A stretch of 64,000 bases of DNA, taken from the NCBI RefSeq assembly GCF_016908315.1, contig NZ_JAFBDQ010000002.1, positions 241,204 through 305,203 of the forward strand. The letters run 5' to 3'. The notes below the pieces were generated by a model. It saw nothing but the letters and a program-made list of their open reading frames with translations. It was not told the origin of the DNA and did no database searches. The position numbers were made by a program, and so were the translations under genes. How positions within the stretch are numbered: the stretch's first letter is position 1; each line of letters opens with the position of its first letter. The DNA comes from Halanaerobacter jeridensis (GTDB lineage: Bacteria > Bacillota > Halanaerobiia > Halobacteroidales > Halobacteroidaceae). This document shows positions 51,781 through 61,887 of the stretch, in pieces.

Positions 51781-54000
51781 GTGAAAAGTATAAAAAGACT
51801 GATGATCACTAATTATATTTTAGTGATTTTAGTACCCTTAATAGTGATTTTAAGTCTATCTCTTTTTTTTATGCGTAGTAGTATTATAGAGCAGGCGAAT
51901 GAAAATACTTATTTGACAGCTAAATCAACTGCTTTAGCTGTTGAAGAATATACAAATGATCATATAAATAAATTAAAGCAGATTAAATATTTTCACCAGC
52001 GGTTAGAAAAAACAGATTTTGATTATGAACTAAAGTTAAGCCAGGTGAAAGGGTATATGAAAACTGTGGACCAAACTTATGATTTATTTGATAATTTGTA
52101 TGTGCTTGATTATCAATATCAGATTCGGGGAACTGTGCCGCAACGAGACGAGTTTATTGGGCTTGATTTTTCCTCTTATTTAAAGCAGGCCGACCTAAAT
52201 CCAGGTCAAGTAGTTGTTTCAGATGGATATGTATCTTCTTCAAATCAGAAGCCAATGATAAATATGACTCTTGATCTTGGGAATATGTATATTTATGGTG
52301 ACTTTAAACTGAAGCATTTAAGTCGTCGGATTGAACAATTACTTGAAACAGATTTATATAATTATGTTGGTCTTCTTGATAGTACTGGTACTTTCATTGC
52401 TCACAGCAATTCTGCTCGAGTAGCTAGGCAAGTAAATATTTCTAATAATAAAGCAGTTCGTAATGCTATGGCTGGTCAAGAAGGAACCTTTGAGGTTGAA
52501 CCGGGAGTTTATTATAGTGTATCTCAGATTGACTTAACTGATTGGGTATTGATTATTAGTCAGGATGAGGCCAGAATTTTAAAATCAATTAAAAGAGATG
52601 TCTTAATTTTAGCTATGTTTTTGTTAATTTTATTTGGTGGAGTTACTTTTTTAGCTGTTCGTTTTGCCCAACAAATCATAGACCCCATTAATAGATTAAA
52701 AGAAAAGTCAGCTTCAATAATGAGAGGTAATTATGGAATCAAATTAGAAAATTGTACAATAAAGGAGTTAAATGAACTGACGAATGATTTTAAAATGATG
52801 GGCCAAGCCATAGATAATCGAGAAGTTAAATTAGAGCAGGCAAAAGAGGAAGCAGAAACAGCTAATCAGGCCAAATCTGAATTTTTAGCTACGATGAGTC
52901 ATGAAATTAGAACACCAATGAATTCGATTATTGGAATGACAGAATTATTGGAAGAAACAAATTTAAATTCTGAGCAACAGCAGTATCTTGATATATTACA
53001 AAACTCTAGTGAAAATTTGCTTCTTTTAATTGATGATGTGCTTGATGTTTCAAAGATAGAAGCCGGTAGTATTGAATTAGAACAAGCCACCTTTAATTTA
53101 ACTGCAACAGTTGAAGATGTAGTGGAGATGATGGCTGTTAAGGCTTATAAAAAAGGAATAGAACTACCTTGTCGAGTTAATCCAGAAGTTCCAGAGTATG
53201 TAGTCGGTGATCAAACTAGATTAAAGCAAATTTTGATTAACTTAATCGGGAATGCCATTAAATTTACTGAGTCTGGTCAAGTATTAGTGCAAGTTGAACC
53301 TGTTCTGGTAGAAGAGAATGAAATCCAGATATTATTTGAGGTTGAAGATACGGGTATTGGGATTGCACCAGAAAAGCAAGAGGCTGTTTTTGAAAGTTTT
53401 ACCCAAGAGGATGCTTCTAGCACTCGTAAATATGGAGGTACAGGTCTAGGATTAACTATTTCTAAACAACTAGTTGAATTAATGGGCGGTGAAATTTGCT
53501 TAGAAAGTACACCTGAGAAAGGTAGTACATTCTTTTTTACTATTTCATTTTCTTTACCACAAGGAGAAATGTCTAAAGAGGTAGTGGAATCTTCATCAGC
53601 AGAGCAGGAAGTAGAGCAGGAATTGAAGATTCTTGTGGCTGAAGATGTTGAAGAAAATCGCTTGTTAATTAGTACTTATTTAAAAAATGATAAATATCAG
53701 CTTAAGCTGGTTCAAAATGGTGAGCAGGCAGTAGAGGAATTTAAAGCAAATGAATATGATTTAGTATTGATGGATATTCAGATGCCGAAGATGGATGGTT
53801 ATGAAGCAACAGAGGAGATACGGGCTTGGGAAGAAAAACAGGGGCAAGAGCAGACCCAAATAGCTGCTTTGACAGCCCATTCTCTAGCTACTGATGTAGA
53901 AAAGACTCTTGCTTCTGGTTTTAATCATCATTTATCAAAGCCGATTAGGAAAGAGGAATTATTCCGCTTCCTGGAGAAATTATCAAATAGTAATGTATAA
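51781..54000 (+). CDS. membrane hybrid histidine kinase (Cache-HAMP-HisKA-HATPase-REC)
   Basis: 739 residues: TM (about 10-32), Cache-type external sensor (about 33-275), TM (about 280-300), HAMP (about 301-350), HisKA SHEIRTP (His374), HATPase (GTGLGLTIS) and receiver (EDVEENR, phospho-Asp near 664 in [17 protein letters not shown]). The GTG at 51781 follows GAGGAGGG; TTG 51778 is the alternative. Its receiver should pass phosphate to the separate HPt protein encoded 19 bases downstream. Confidence 0.93.
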   Translation: MKSIKRLMITNYILVILVPLIVILSLSLFFMRSSIIEQANENTYLTAKSTALAVEEYTNDHINKLKQIKYFHQRLEKTDFDYELKLSQVKGYMKTVDQTYDLFDNLYVLDYQYQIRGTVPQRDEFIGLDFSSYLKQADLNPGQVVVSDGYVSSSNQKPMINMTLDLGNMYIYGDFKLKHLSRRIEQLLETDLYNYVGLLDSTGTFIAHSNSARVARQVNISNNKAVRNAMAGQEGTFEVEPGVYYSVSQIDLTDWVLIISQDEARILKSIKRDVLILAMFLLILFGGVTFLAVRFAQQIIDPINRLKEKSASIMRGNYGIKLENCTIKELNELTNDFKMMGQAIDNREVKLEQAKEEAETANQAKSEFLATMSHEIRTPMNSIIGMTELLEETNLNSEQQQYLDILQNSSENLLLLIDDVLDVSKIEAGSIELEQATFNLTATVEDVVEMMAVKAYKKGIELPCRVNPEVPEYVVGDQTRLKQILINLIGNAIKFTESGQVLVQVEPVLVEENEIQILFEVEDTGIGIAPEKQEAVFESFTQEDASSTRKYGGTGLGLTISKQLVELMGGEICLESTPEKGSTFFFTISFSLPQGEMSKEVVESSSAEQEVEQELKILVAEDVEENRLLISTYLKNDKYQLKLVQNGEQAVEEFKANEYDLVLMDIQMPKMDGYEATEEIRAWEEKQGQEQTQIAALTAHSLATDVEKTLASGFNHHLSKPIRKEELFRFLEKLSNSNV

Positions 54001-54019
54001 ATAAATTAGGAGGGGTAAA

Positions 54020-54316
54020 ATGGCAGATAAAGTCTATGTTGACTCAGATTTAAAAGCTTTAATCCCAAAATTTTTAGAAAATAGAAAAGAAGAAATTGTT
54101 AAAGCACGAACTTTACTAAAAGAAAATAATTTTTCTGAACTTGCAGAATTAGGGCATGCTATTAAAGGAACTGGCGGAGGATATGGTTTTAATTTTGTTA
54201 CAGAATTAGGAGCTAAAATTGAAAAAGCAGCCAAAAATGAAGACCAAGATGAGATTAAAGATCTAGTAAAGCGTTTAGAAGAGCACCTAGAAAATGCAGA
54301 GATAATTTATGATTAA
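54020..54316 (+). CDS. histidine phosphotransfer protein (HPt)
   Basis: 98 residues, a single HPt four-helix bundle. Phosphorylatable His46 sits in ELGHAIKGTGGGYGF, the canonical H-x-x-K-G-x-x-x-x-x-G pattern. It should shuttle phosphate between the receivers of the hybrid kinases and those of the REC-GGDEF or REC-PP2C proteins in this island. AGGAGGGG site before the start. It is the only free HPt gene in the window. Confidence 0.92.
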   Translation: MADKVYVDSDLKALIPKFLENRKEEIVKARTLLKENNFSELAELGHAIKGTGGGYGFNFVTELGAKIEKAAKNEDQDEIKDLVKRLEEHLENAEIIYD

Positions 54317-54392
54317 GAGTTAAGAAAAAATGTATTTTAGTATTGGAAAGAAAAAAATAACGCTTTATTAACAGCTAGGAAGGAAGGTTAAG

Positions 54393-57236
54393 ATGGATAA
54401 GATTTTAATTGTTGAAGATTCAGCGGGAGTACAAAAGAAAATCAAATTTGATTTAGAGGAGTTAGATTATAAAATAGTTGATATAGTAGATTCAGGAGAT
54501 CAAGTAGCTGAAGATTATCCTGATATGCCTTTAACTTCCATTTCGTTAAATGAATTATTTACTAAGGGTGAACTTGAAAATAATATTCAGATGATGTGGG
54601 AAAAAGATAATATCAAAGAAAAATTAAAAGAAAATAAACAGTTCTTAGAAGATGTCTTTAATAGTATTCAAGCGGGAATTAGTGTTTTAGATTCTGAACT
54701 GAATATTATTAAGACTAATCAGTGGATGAAACAGTTATATAGTGAATTTGATACTTTAGTAGGTCGGAAGTGTTATCGAGCTTATCAAGACCGAACTACT
54801 CCTTGTAATACCTGCCCTATTTTAACTACTTTAGAAACTGGTGGAGTTCAGACGGAAGAAATAACTGATAAGAGCGGAAATTGGTTTGAACTATCTGCTT
54901 ATCCTTTAAAAGATGAAACAGGAAAGGTTAAAGGAGTTATTGAATATGTTAATAAGATTACTGAGCGCAAAGAAATTGAACAGCAGTTGAAAGAAACAAC
55001 CCAGAAGTATAAATCTTTATTTGAACAAGCACCTTATGGTATTGCTTTGATTGACCTTGAAACTCAGACTGCTGTTGAGTTTAACGAGCGAATTCACCAA
55101 AATTTAGGTTATACTAGAGAAGAATTTGCTGATTTAAAGATTGTTGACTATGAGTATAAAGAGACTGCAGCTGAGACTAAAAATCATTTGGAAAAGATTT
55201 TTAGTGAAGGGGCGGATAGATTTAAAACTATCCATCAGACAAAGGATGAAATTTTAAAGGATGTCATTGTTACTGCTAAATTAATTAATTTAGGTGGACA
55301 AGATTTGATTTATGTAGCTTTTAGGGATGTCACTGAGATTATTGAAATGCAGGAAAAATTTCAGACTTATATAGAAGAAGCTCCTTATGGTATTTTAGTA
55401 GCTGATGAGCAGGGAAACTATAAAGAAGCTAATAATAAAATTGCTACTCAGTTAGGCTATAGTAAAACAGAATTGCTGGGGATGAATCTCCAGGACTTAG
55501 CTCCGGAAGGAGCAAAAGAAGCTTTTATGGATTTTCATAAACAGCTTATTAAAGAGGGTACTATTAGTAAAGAGGTTAAGCTAGTTAGAAAAAATGGAAC
55601 TATAATTGATATAAAAATTACTGCTGTTAAGTTATCTAATAATAATCTAATAGGCTTTTTGGAAAATATTACAGAACAAAAGAAGACAAAAGAAAAATTA
55701 CGTAAGAGTGAAAAAAGGTATCGGGGTTTAGTTGAATCTCAGCAGGATTTAATAATTCGGGTAAATAATAATAACGAAGTTACTTATGTTAATGATGCTT
55801 ATTGTGATACATTTGGTTGGGCTAGAGAAGAATTAATTGAAAGATCTTTTACTAATATAATCGAAGAATTAATCCATGAAAATGACCAAAGAGAAACTCT
55901 GGAAAAGCTAAAGAAGTTGGAGACTCATCCATATCGTGAGCAGATTGAACATCGTGTTAAAACTGTTGATGGCTGGCGTTGGATTTCCTGGGAGGGATAT
56001 GGGATTAGGGAAGAAGGAACAACTGTAGAGGTGCAGGCAGTAGGTCGAGATATTACTGATCTGAAAGAAGCCCAGCGGGAAGCAGAAACTGCTAATCGAG
56101 CTAAATCAGAATTTTTAGCTAATATGAGCCATGAAATTAGAACTCCCCTCAATGCTGTTATTGGTTTTAGTAAATTATTAGAAGGGATGACTGAGAAGCC
56201 AGAGCAGTTAGATTATTTGGAGTCAATTAAGACAGCAGGGAATTCGCTATTGAATTTAATCAATGATATTTTAGATTTATCTAAAATTGAAGCCGGGCAA
56301 CTAGATATTAATTATGAAGAGTTTGAGTTAGGTAATTTATTAACCGAAATAAAGCAGCTATTTAGTCAGAAAGCTCAAAATAAAGGTTTGGAGTTTAAAT
56401 TTGATATGCCTTCTAGTTCAATTTTAATTAATTTAGATGAAACTAGATTACGTCAAATTTTATTAAATTTAGTGGGGAATGCAATTAAATTTACTAAGCA
56501 AGGTCAGGTTAAGCTAGCAGTTACTTATAAAGAGCAAACGGAAGGAAAGTTGACTGTGCAGTTTATTGTTAAAGATACTGGAATTGGGATACCCCAAGCA
56601 GCCCAAAAAGATATTTTTAAAGCATTTAAGCAGCAGGATGGACAAAGCACTAGAGAATATGGTGGTACTGGGCTAGGATTATCTATTACTAAGCGGTTGA
56701 CAGAAATGATGGATGGAGAGTTGACTTTAGAGAGTGAAGTGGGATTAGGCAGTACCTTTATAGTTGAATTTACTGATATTGCTTTTAGTAAAGATAAAGA
56801 ATTTAAAGATGAAATTGAATTAAAAGATTTAGACCAGATTGATTTTAAACCGGCTAATGTGTTGGTGGTAGATGATGTAGAATCAAACCGAAAACTTTTG
56901 GAGCTTATATTAAGAAAATATCCCTTAGAAATATATTTAGCCACTAATGGTAAAGAAGCTGTTGATTTAGCAAGAAGAGAGGAATTTGATTTAATATTAA
57001 TGGATTTAAAAATGCCTGAAATGGATGGCTATGAAGCAATAGAAAAGATAAAAAAAGATAGTAAAAATGAAGTTACTCCAGTACTTGCTTTAACTGCTGC
57101 AGTAACTGAAGAAGAGCAAAAGCAAGTTGATAATAGTGAATTTGATAAATTTATGTCTAAGCCAATTGATAAAGATAAGTTGATTTCCGGATTAGCTAAT
57201 TATTTAGAATATAGTAAATCTCTTTTAGATAAATAA
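54393..57236 (+). CDS. multi-PAS hybrid histidine kinase with truncated N-terminal receiver
   Basis: 947 residues, no membrane segments. The N-terminus (MDKILIVEDSAGVQ...) starts as a receiver but lacks about 45 residues present in the paralogue at 58540, including the phospho-Asp and the Lys motif. Then come about four PAS domains (about 85-560; the first with CYRAYQDRTTPCNTCP), HisKA SHEIRTP (His580), HATPase (GTGLGLSIT) and an intact C-terminal receiver (phospho-Asp near 871 in LILMDLKMPE). The first PAS has CxxC-type cysteines that could sense redox or bind metal. Confidence 0.92.
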   Translation: MDKILIVEDSAGVQKKIKFDLEELDYKIVDIVDSGDQVAEDYPDMPLTSISLNELFTKGELENNIQMMWEKDNIKEKLKENKQFLEDVFNSIQAGISVLDSELNIIKTNQWMKQLYSEFDTLVGRKCYRAYQDRTTPCNTCPILTTLETGGVQTEEITDKSGNWFELSAYPLKDETGKVKGVIEYVNKITERKEIEQQLKETTQKYKSLFEQAPYGIALIDLETQTAVEFNERIHQNLGYTREEFADLKIVDYEYKETAAETKNHLEKIFSEGADRFKTIHQTKDEILKDVIVTAKLINLGGQDLIYVAFRDVTEIIEMQEKFQTYIEEAPYGILVADEQGNYKEANNKIATQLGYSKTELLGMNLQDLAPEGAKEAFMDFHKQLIKEGTISKEVKLVRKNGTIIDIKITAVKLSNNNLIGFLENITEQKKTKEKLRKSEKRYRGLVESQQDLIIRVNNNNEVTYVNDAYCDTFGWAREELIERSFTNIIEELIHENDQRETLEKLKKLETHPYREQIEHRVKTVDGWRWISWEGYGIREEGTTVEVQAVGRDITDLKEAQREAETANRAKSEFLANMSHEIRTPLNAVIGFSKLLEGMTEKPEQLDYLESIKTAGNSLLNLINDILDLSKIEAGQLDINYEEFELGNLLTEIKQLFSQKAQNKGLEFKFDMPSSSILINLDETRLRQILLNLVGNAIKFTKQGQVKLAVTYKEQTEGKLTVQFIVKDTGIGIPQAAQKDIFKAFKQQDGQSTREYGGTGLGLSITKRLTEMMDGELTLESEVGLGSTFIVEFTDIAFSKDKEFKDEIELKDLDQIDFKPANVLVVDDVESNRKLLELILRKYPLEIYLATNGKEAVDLARREEFDLILMDLKMPEMDGYEAIEKIKKDSKNEVTPVLALTAAVTEEEQKQVDNSEFDKFMSKPIDKDKLISGLANYLEYSKSLLDK

Positions 57237-57325
57237 ATTTTGAATTCAAAAATCATATAGAGAGTTAAAATATTAACTTTCATGATGAGGAAGAGAATAA
57301 ATATTAGGTTAAGAGGTGTATATTA

Positions 57326-58519
57326 ATGAGTGAGAAGCCTTTGATTTTAATTGCAGACGATACTACTGAAAATTTGCAAGTATTAGGTAGTATGCTTAAA
57401 AATAAAGGATATAATATAGCTGCAGTTACTAATGGAGAAGAAGCCTTAGATTTTGTTACTAAAAGAAAGCCGGCTTTGATTTTATTAGATGTAATGATGC
57501 CTAGATTAAATGGGTACCAAGCTTGTCGGAAACTAAAAAACAATGATGATTTTAAAGATATTCCTGTACTATTTATTAGTGCTCTGAATGAGCTAGAAGA
57601 TAAATTAGCTGGTTTTGAAGCTGGAGGGGTAGATTTTATTACTAAACCTTTTCAAAAGCAGGAAGTTTTAGCTAGAGTTGAAACCCACTTGGCTTTACAA
57701 GAAAAGAAAGAAAAAGTGGCAGCCTATGCGCGGCAGCTTGAAGAAAGGAATAAGGAGTTAGAAAAGTTACAAAGAGAGTTGAATGAAGAATGGACTAAAG
57801 GTAAGAAATTACATCAAAAATTCTTGCCTAGTCAGTTACCCTCTACTGAGCAATTAGATACTTGTGTTTATTATCAAGCCTCGAAAAAACTTGGTGGAGA
57901 TTTTTATAATTTTATTGAAATAGGAGATAAAATAATTGCTTATGTGGTTGATATTACTGGTCATGGATTAGATGGTGCACTATTAAATATTTTTATTAGG
58001 GAGACAATAAATAGTTTTTTAGAGCAACAAGAGTTAGATTTAAAAAAATTATTAAAATTTATTTATCATAAATATGCTAAGGAAAGTTTTTCTGATGATT
58101 ATTTTATCTGTATTGCTTTAATTGTTTTAGATAAAAGTAATATGGATTTATATTATTTAAATTCTGGTTTTCAATTTAATCCTTTAGTAGTCAATGAACA
58201 AGGAGTTGAAGAAATAGATGCTAGGGGGTTGCCTATTTCGACTGCTATTGATTTAGATAAGTATAAATTTGATTATGTTAAAATAGAATTAAAGACTGGT
58301 GATAAATTTATAATTATGACTGATGGTCTAGTAGAAGAAAATAATAATTCTGAGAGGTATGGTTTTGGAAGAGTAAAGGAAATTAGTGAGCAAAATAAAC
58401 TATTGTCTATTACTTCTTTATTAGAAGAGCTGAAGGAAGATTTTCATATTTTTAAAGGAACAGGTTCTGCCCAAGATGATATTACAATTTTAGGTTTAGA
58501 ACACAAATTAGAAGTGTAA
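57326..58519 (+). CDS. response regulator with PP2C/SpoIIE-type phosphatase output
   Basis: 397 residues: receiver 1-125 (ADDT, phospho-Asp in LILLDVMMP, FITKPFQ), coiled linker (about 128-165) and a PP2C/RsbU domain (about 175-395; YQASKKLGGDFYNF, VVDITGHGLDGALL, ITDG-like IMTDGLVEEN). Such proteins dephosphorylate an anti-sigma antagonist when the receiver is phosphorylated. No partner anti-sigma or antagonist gene is in the window, although the SulP STAS domain is unrelated. It lies between two paralogous hybrid kinases, its likely phosphodonors. Confidence 0.93.
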   Translation: MSEKPLILIADDTTENLQVLGSMLKNKGYNIAAVTNGEEALDFVTKRKPALILLDVMMPRLNGYQACRKLKNNDDFKDIPVLFISALNELEDKLAGFEAGGVDFITKPFQKQEVLARVETHLALQEKKEKVAAYARQLEERNKELEKLQRELNEEWTKGKKLHQKFLPSQLPSTEQLDTCVYYQASKKLGGDFYNFIEIGDKIIAYVVDITGHGLDGALLNIFIRETINSFLEQQELDLKKLLKFIYHKYAKESFSDDYFICIALIVLDKSNMDLYYLNSGFQFNPLVVNEQGVEEIDARGLPISTAIDLDKYKFDYVKIELKTGDKFIIMTDGLVEENNNSERYGFGRVKEISEQNKLLSITSLLEELKEDFHIFKGTGSAQDDITILGLEHKLEV

Positions 58520-58539
58520 GAGAAGGAGGGTTGCCTGCA

Positions 58540-61500
58540 ATGAAAAAAATATTAGTCGTAGAAGACTCGAAAGTAGCTCAGCAGAAGCTGAAAACTGACT
58601 TATTTCAACTAGGATTTAAGGAAGTTGAAATGGTTTCTGCTGGAGAAGAAGCATTAAAATTTGTTCAGTATAATCAAGTAGATTTGATTATTATGGATAT
58701 TATTTTAGAAGGCGAGATGAGCGGAATAACTGCAGCTAAAAAAATAAATACCCAATTTGATATTCCAATTATATATTTAACTGAAGGAAATGAAGATTAT
58801 TTAGATTTGCCAGGTGCTGCGGTTTTTTTGGCCAAACCATTTACTAAAATAGAATTAAAAAATAATATAAATATTGTTTTAGATAAACATAAAATCAAAA
58901 GTGATTTGAGAGAAAATAAGATTTTTTTAGAAAATATATTTAATAGTATTCAAGCGGGGCTTGTAGTTTTAGATACTAATCTTGATATTGTGCGTACAAA
59001 TCCTTGGATTGATGATTTGTATGATAGCTATGATGAAATCAAAGGAAAAAAATGCTATCAAATTTTTCATCACCGCGATAGTCCCTGTAAGGAGTGTCCA
59101 GTCATTGCTACGTTGAAAACTGGAGAAAAACATAGAGGGGAGTTAAAAACTAAGGATGGGAAATGGCTTGAACTGTTTTCTTATCCTTTAGAAAATGAGC
59201 AGGGAGAAATAGAGGGAGTGATAGAATATATTAATGATATAACTGCTAGAAAAGAAACAGAAAAAGAATTAATTCAAGTTAATGAAATTATTGAAAGCAG
59301 TCCAGCAGTTATATTTAAGTGGAAGAATGACCTAGAGTGGGGAGTAGAATTTGTATCTAAAAATGTGGAGCAATTTGGTTATACACCACAACAATTTAAA
59401 GAGAAAGAATTAGTATTTAGTGATATTATTTATAAAGAGGATTTAGCAAGAGTAAAAGAGGAAGTTAACACTAATTCAGAACATGGGAAAGATAGATTTA
59501 AGCAGCATTATCGAATTGTCACTGCTGATGGTGAAGTTAGGTGGATTGATGATTGGACAATTGTTGTTAGAGATGATTTAGGAGAGATTAGCCATTATCA
59601 TGGAATTATTATTGATGTTACAGAACGTGTGCAGGCTGAACAAAAGATTCGTGATAATGAAAGAAGATGGAAATTTGCTTTGGAAAGTAGTCAATATGGT
59701 ATTTGGGATTGGGACCTTAAGCAAGAAAAGGTCTATTTTTCTCCAATTTGGAAGGAAATGTTGGGTTATGAAGAAGAAGAGATTACAAACAAGCTTTCTG
59801 AATGGAAAGCTAGAGTTCATCCTGATGACCTTGAAGAGGCGATGGGAAAAATAAAGAGACATTTAGCTGGGGAAACAGAGTATTATCAGGATGAGCATCG
59901 GATGAAAAATAAAAGTGGAAATTATATTTGGATTAAAGATCGAGGAAAAGTGGTAGAATGGACAGAGAAAGGAGAACCTTTAAGGTTTATTGGAACCCAT
60001 GAAGATATTACAGCCAGAAAAAAGGTTGAAAAAGAATTACAAGAAAGTGAAGAAAGGTATCGCGGATTAGTTGAATCGCAGCAAGATTTAATTGTGCGGG
60101 TAGATAATAATAATAAGTTTACTTATGTTAATCAAGCTTATTGCGATACATTTGGCAAGACTAAGGAAGAATTAGTCGGTAGTTCATTTACTCCGTTAAT
60201 TCATGAAGATGATAGAGCAGATACGTTAGAAGCTATGGAAGAATTAAAAACTTCTCCATATCGAGTTTATATAGAGCAGCGAGCTATGACAGTTGATGGC
60301 TGGCGTTGGATAGCTTGGGAGGATTATGCTATCCGAGATGAAAATGGAGAAATAAAAGAAATTCAAGGTGTAGGACGAGATATTACGGAACTTAAAGAAG
60401 CTCAACAAAAAGCCGAAGCTGCTAATAAAGCTAAATCAGAGTTTTTAGCTAATATGAGTCATGAGATTAGAACTCCCTTAAGTGCTGTAATTGGTTTTAG
60501 TGAGTTATTAGAAAAAATGACTGAAGATAGCAAGCAATTAAAATATTTAGAGTCCATAAAAACAGCAGGAAATACTTTATTAACTTTAATCAATGATATT
60601 TTAGATTTATCTAAAATAGAAGCAGGACAATTAGAGATTAATTATCAAAAGTTTGAGTTATATTCTTTATTAATTGAAATTAAGCAGATATTCAAACAAA
60701 AATGTCAAGAAAAAGGATTAGATTTTGAATTAGATATTGCCTTTGATGATGAAATCGCAATTAAGTTAGATGAAACAAGGTTGCGTCAAATTTTATTAAA
60801 TTTAGTAGGAAACGCAGTTAAATTTACTAAACAGGGTTATGTTAGATTAGCTGTAGATTATGAACTTAAAGCAGATAAATTAAATTTAAAAATTATAGTT
60901 GAAGATAGCGGAATTGGAATTCCTAAAGCAGAACAAGAAGATATTTTTAAAGCCTTTAAGCAGCAAGATAGCCAAAGTACAAGAGAGTATGGAGGAACTG
61001 GTTTAGGTTTATCAATTACTAAACGTTTAACAGAAATGATGGACGGTAAGTTATATTTGGATAGTCAAGCAGGAATGGGGAGTACTTTTACAGTAAAATT
61101 TGCAGATGTTGAATATAGACGAGAAGATAATAAAACTGAAGAAGAAATAGGAGAAGAACATATTAACTTTTCTGCTCAAAATATTTTGGTTGTTGATGAT
61201 ATTGAATCTAATCGAGATTTAGTGCAAGCTATTCTAAGTGATTCTGCTTTAAATGTATCTACAGCTAAAAATGGACAAGCAGGCTTAAAATTGGCTCAAG
61301 AAAAAGAATTTGCTTTGATTTTAATGGATCTTAAGATGCCTAAAATGGATGGTTATGAAGTGACTAAAAAAATAAAAGAAGATAGCTTGAATTTATCTAC
61401 CCCAATCATTGCTTTGACTGCTTCGGTGACAGAAAAAGAAAGACAGAAGGTGTCTGCTGAGCAATTTGCTGAATTTATATCTAAGCCAATTGATAAAGAA

Positions 61501-61857
61501 CAATTAATATCTACATTAGCTAATTATTTAGAACATCAAAAAATAAATAAACAAAGAAAAACAGAAGAAAGGGAATTAACAGCAGAGTTTAGTGATGGAG
61601 TTAAAGATAATGATAGATTGAAAGAAATATTGAAGCAAAGTTTTAAGCCAAAGTATCAGAAAATAGGGAAGCCCTTTATAATTAATGAAGTAGAAGATTT
61701 TGCAGATAATTTGTATGAAGTAGCTCAAGAATACAATGCTGAGAATTTAAGTAATTATGCTGTTGAACTAAAAGATGATCTAGAAAGTTTTAATGTTACT
61801 GAGGCTAAAGAAAAATTTAAAAAATTCACAGATATAATTGCAGAGATAGGAGAATGA
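58540..61857 (+). CDS. multi-PAS hybrid histidine kinase with two receivers
   Basis: 1105 residues, no membrane segments. N-terminal receiver (VEDS, phospho-Asp53 in LIIMDIILEG, LAKPFTK), a PAS with CYQIFHHRDSPCKECP, three more PAS domains (one PAS_3 with GIWDWD), HisKA SHEIRTP (His641), HATPase (GTGLGLSIT), a second receiver (phospho-Asp near 930) and a helical C-terminal domain of about 95 residues without an HPt-type His. The ATG at 58540 has AAGGAGGG ten bases upstream; TTG 58531 is too close to it. Paralogue of the 54393 kinase. Confidence 0.93.
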   Translation: MKKILVVEDSKVAQQKLKTDLFQLGFKEVEMVSAGEEALKFVQYNQVDLIIMDIILEGEMSGITAAKKINTQFDIPIIYLTEGNEDYLDLPGAAVFLAKPFTKIELKNNINIVLDKHKIKSDLRENKIFLENIFNSIQAGLVVLDTNLDIVRTNPWIDDLYDSYDEIKGKKCYQIFHHRDSPCKECPVIATLKTGEKHRGELKTKDGKWLELFSYPLENEQGEIEGVIEYINDITARKETEKELIQVNEIIESSPAVIFKWKNDLEWGVEFVSKNVEQFGYTPQQFKEKELVFSDIIYKEDLARVKEEVNTNSEHGKDRFKQHYRIVTADGEVRWIDDWTIVVRDDLGEISHYHGIIIDVTERVQAEQKIRDNERRWKFALESSQYGIWDWDLKQEKVYFSPIWKEMLGYEEEEITNKLSEWKARVHPDDLEEAMGKIKRHLAGETEYYQDEHRMKNKSGNYIWIKDRGKVVEWTEKGEPLRFIGTHEDITARKKVEKELQESEERYRGLVESQQDLIVRVDNNNKFTYVNQAYCDTFGKTKEELVGSSFTPLIHEDDRADTLEAMEELKTSPYRVYIEQRAMTVDGWRWIAWEDYAIRDENGEIKEIQGVGRDITELKEAQQKAEAANKAKSEFLANMSHEIRTPLSAVIGFSELLEKMTEDSKQLKYLESIKTAGNTLLTLINDILDLSKIEAGQLEINYQKFELYSLLIEIKQIFKQKCQEKGLDFELDIAFDDEIAIKLDETRLRQILLNLVGNAVKFTKQGYVRLAVDYELKADKLNLKIIVEDSGIGIPKAEQEDIFKAFKQQDSQSTREYGGTGLGLSITKRLTEMMDGKLYLDSQAGMGSTFTVKFADVEYRREDNKTEEEIGEEHINFSAQNILVVDDIESNRDLVQAILSDSALNVSTAKNGQAGLKLAQEKEFALILMDLKMPKMDGYEVTKKIKEDSLNLSTPIIALTASVTEKERQKVSAEQFAEFISKPIDKEQLISTLANYLEHQKINKQRKTEERELTAEFSDGVKDNDRLKEILKQSFKPKYQKIGKPFIINEVEDFADNLYEVAQEYNAENLSNYAVELKDDLESFNVTEAKEKFKKFTDIIAEIGE

Positions 61858-61887
61858 TTGAAATGAGTGGACTTCGGAGGTGTAATA

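Noticed and set aside
56525..56944. 139-codon minus-strand frame inside the 54393 kinase
   Set aside because: Antisense of HATPase and receiver sequence; composition typical of a shadow frame.
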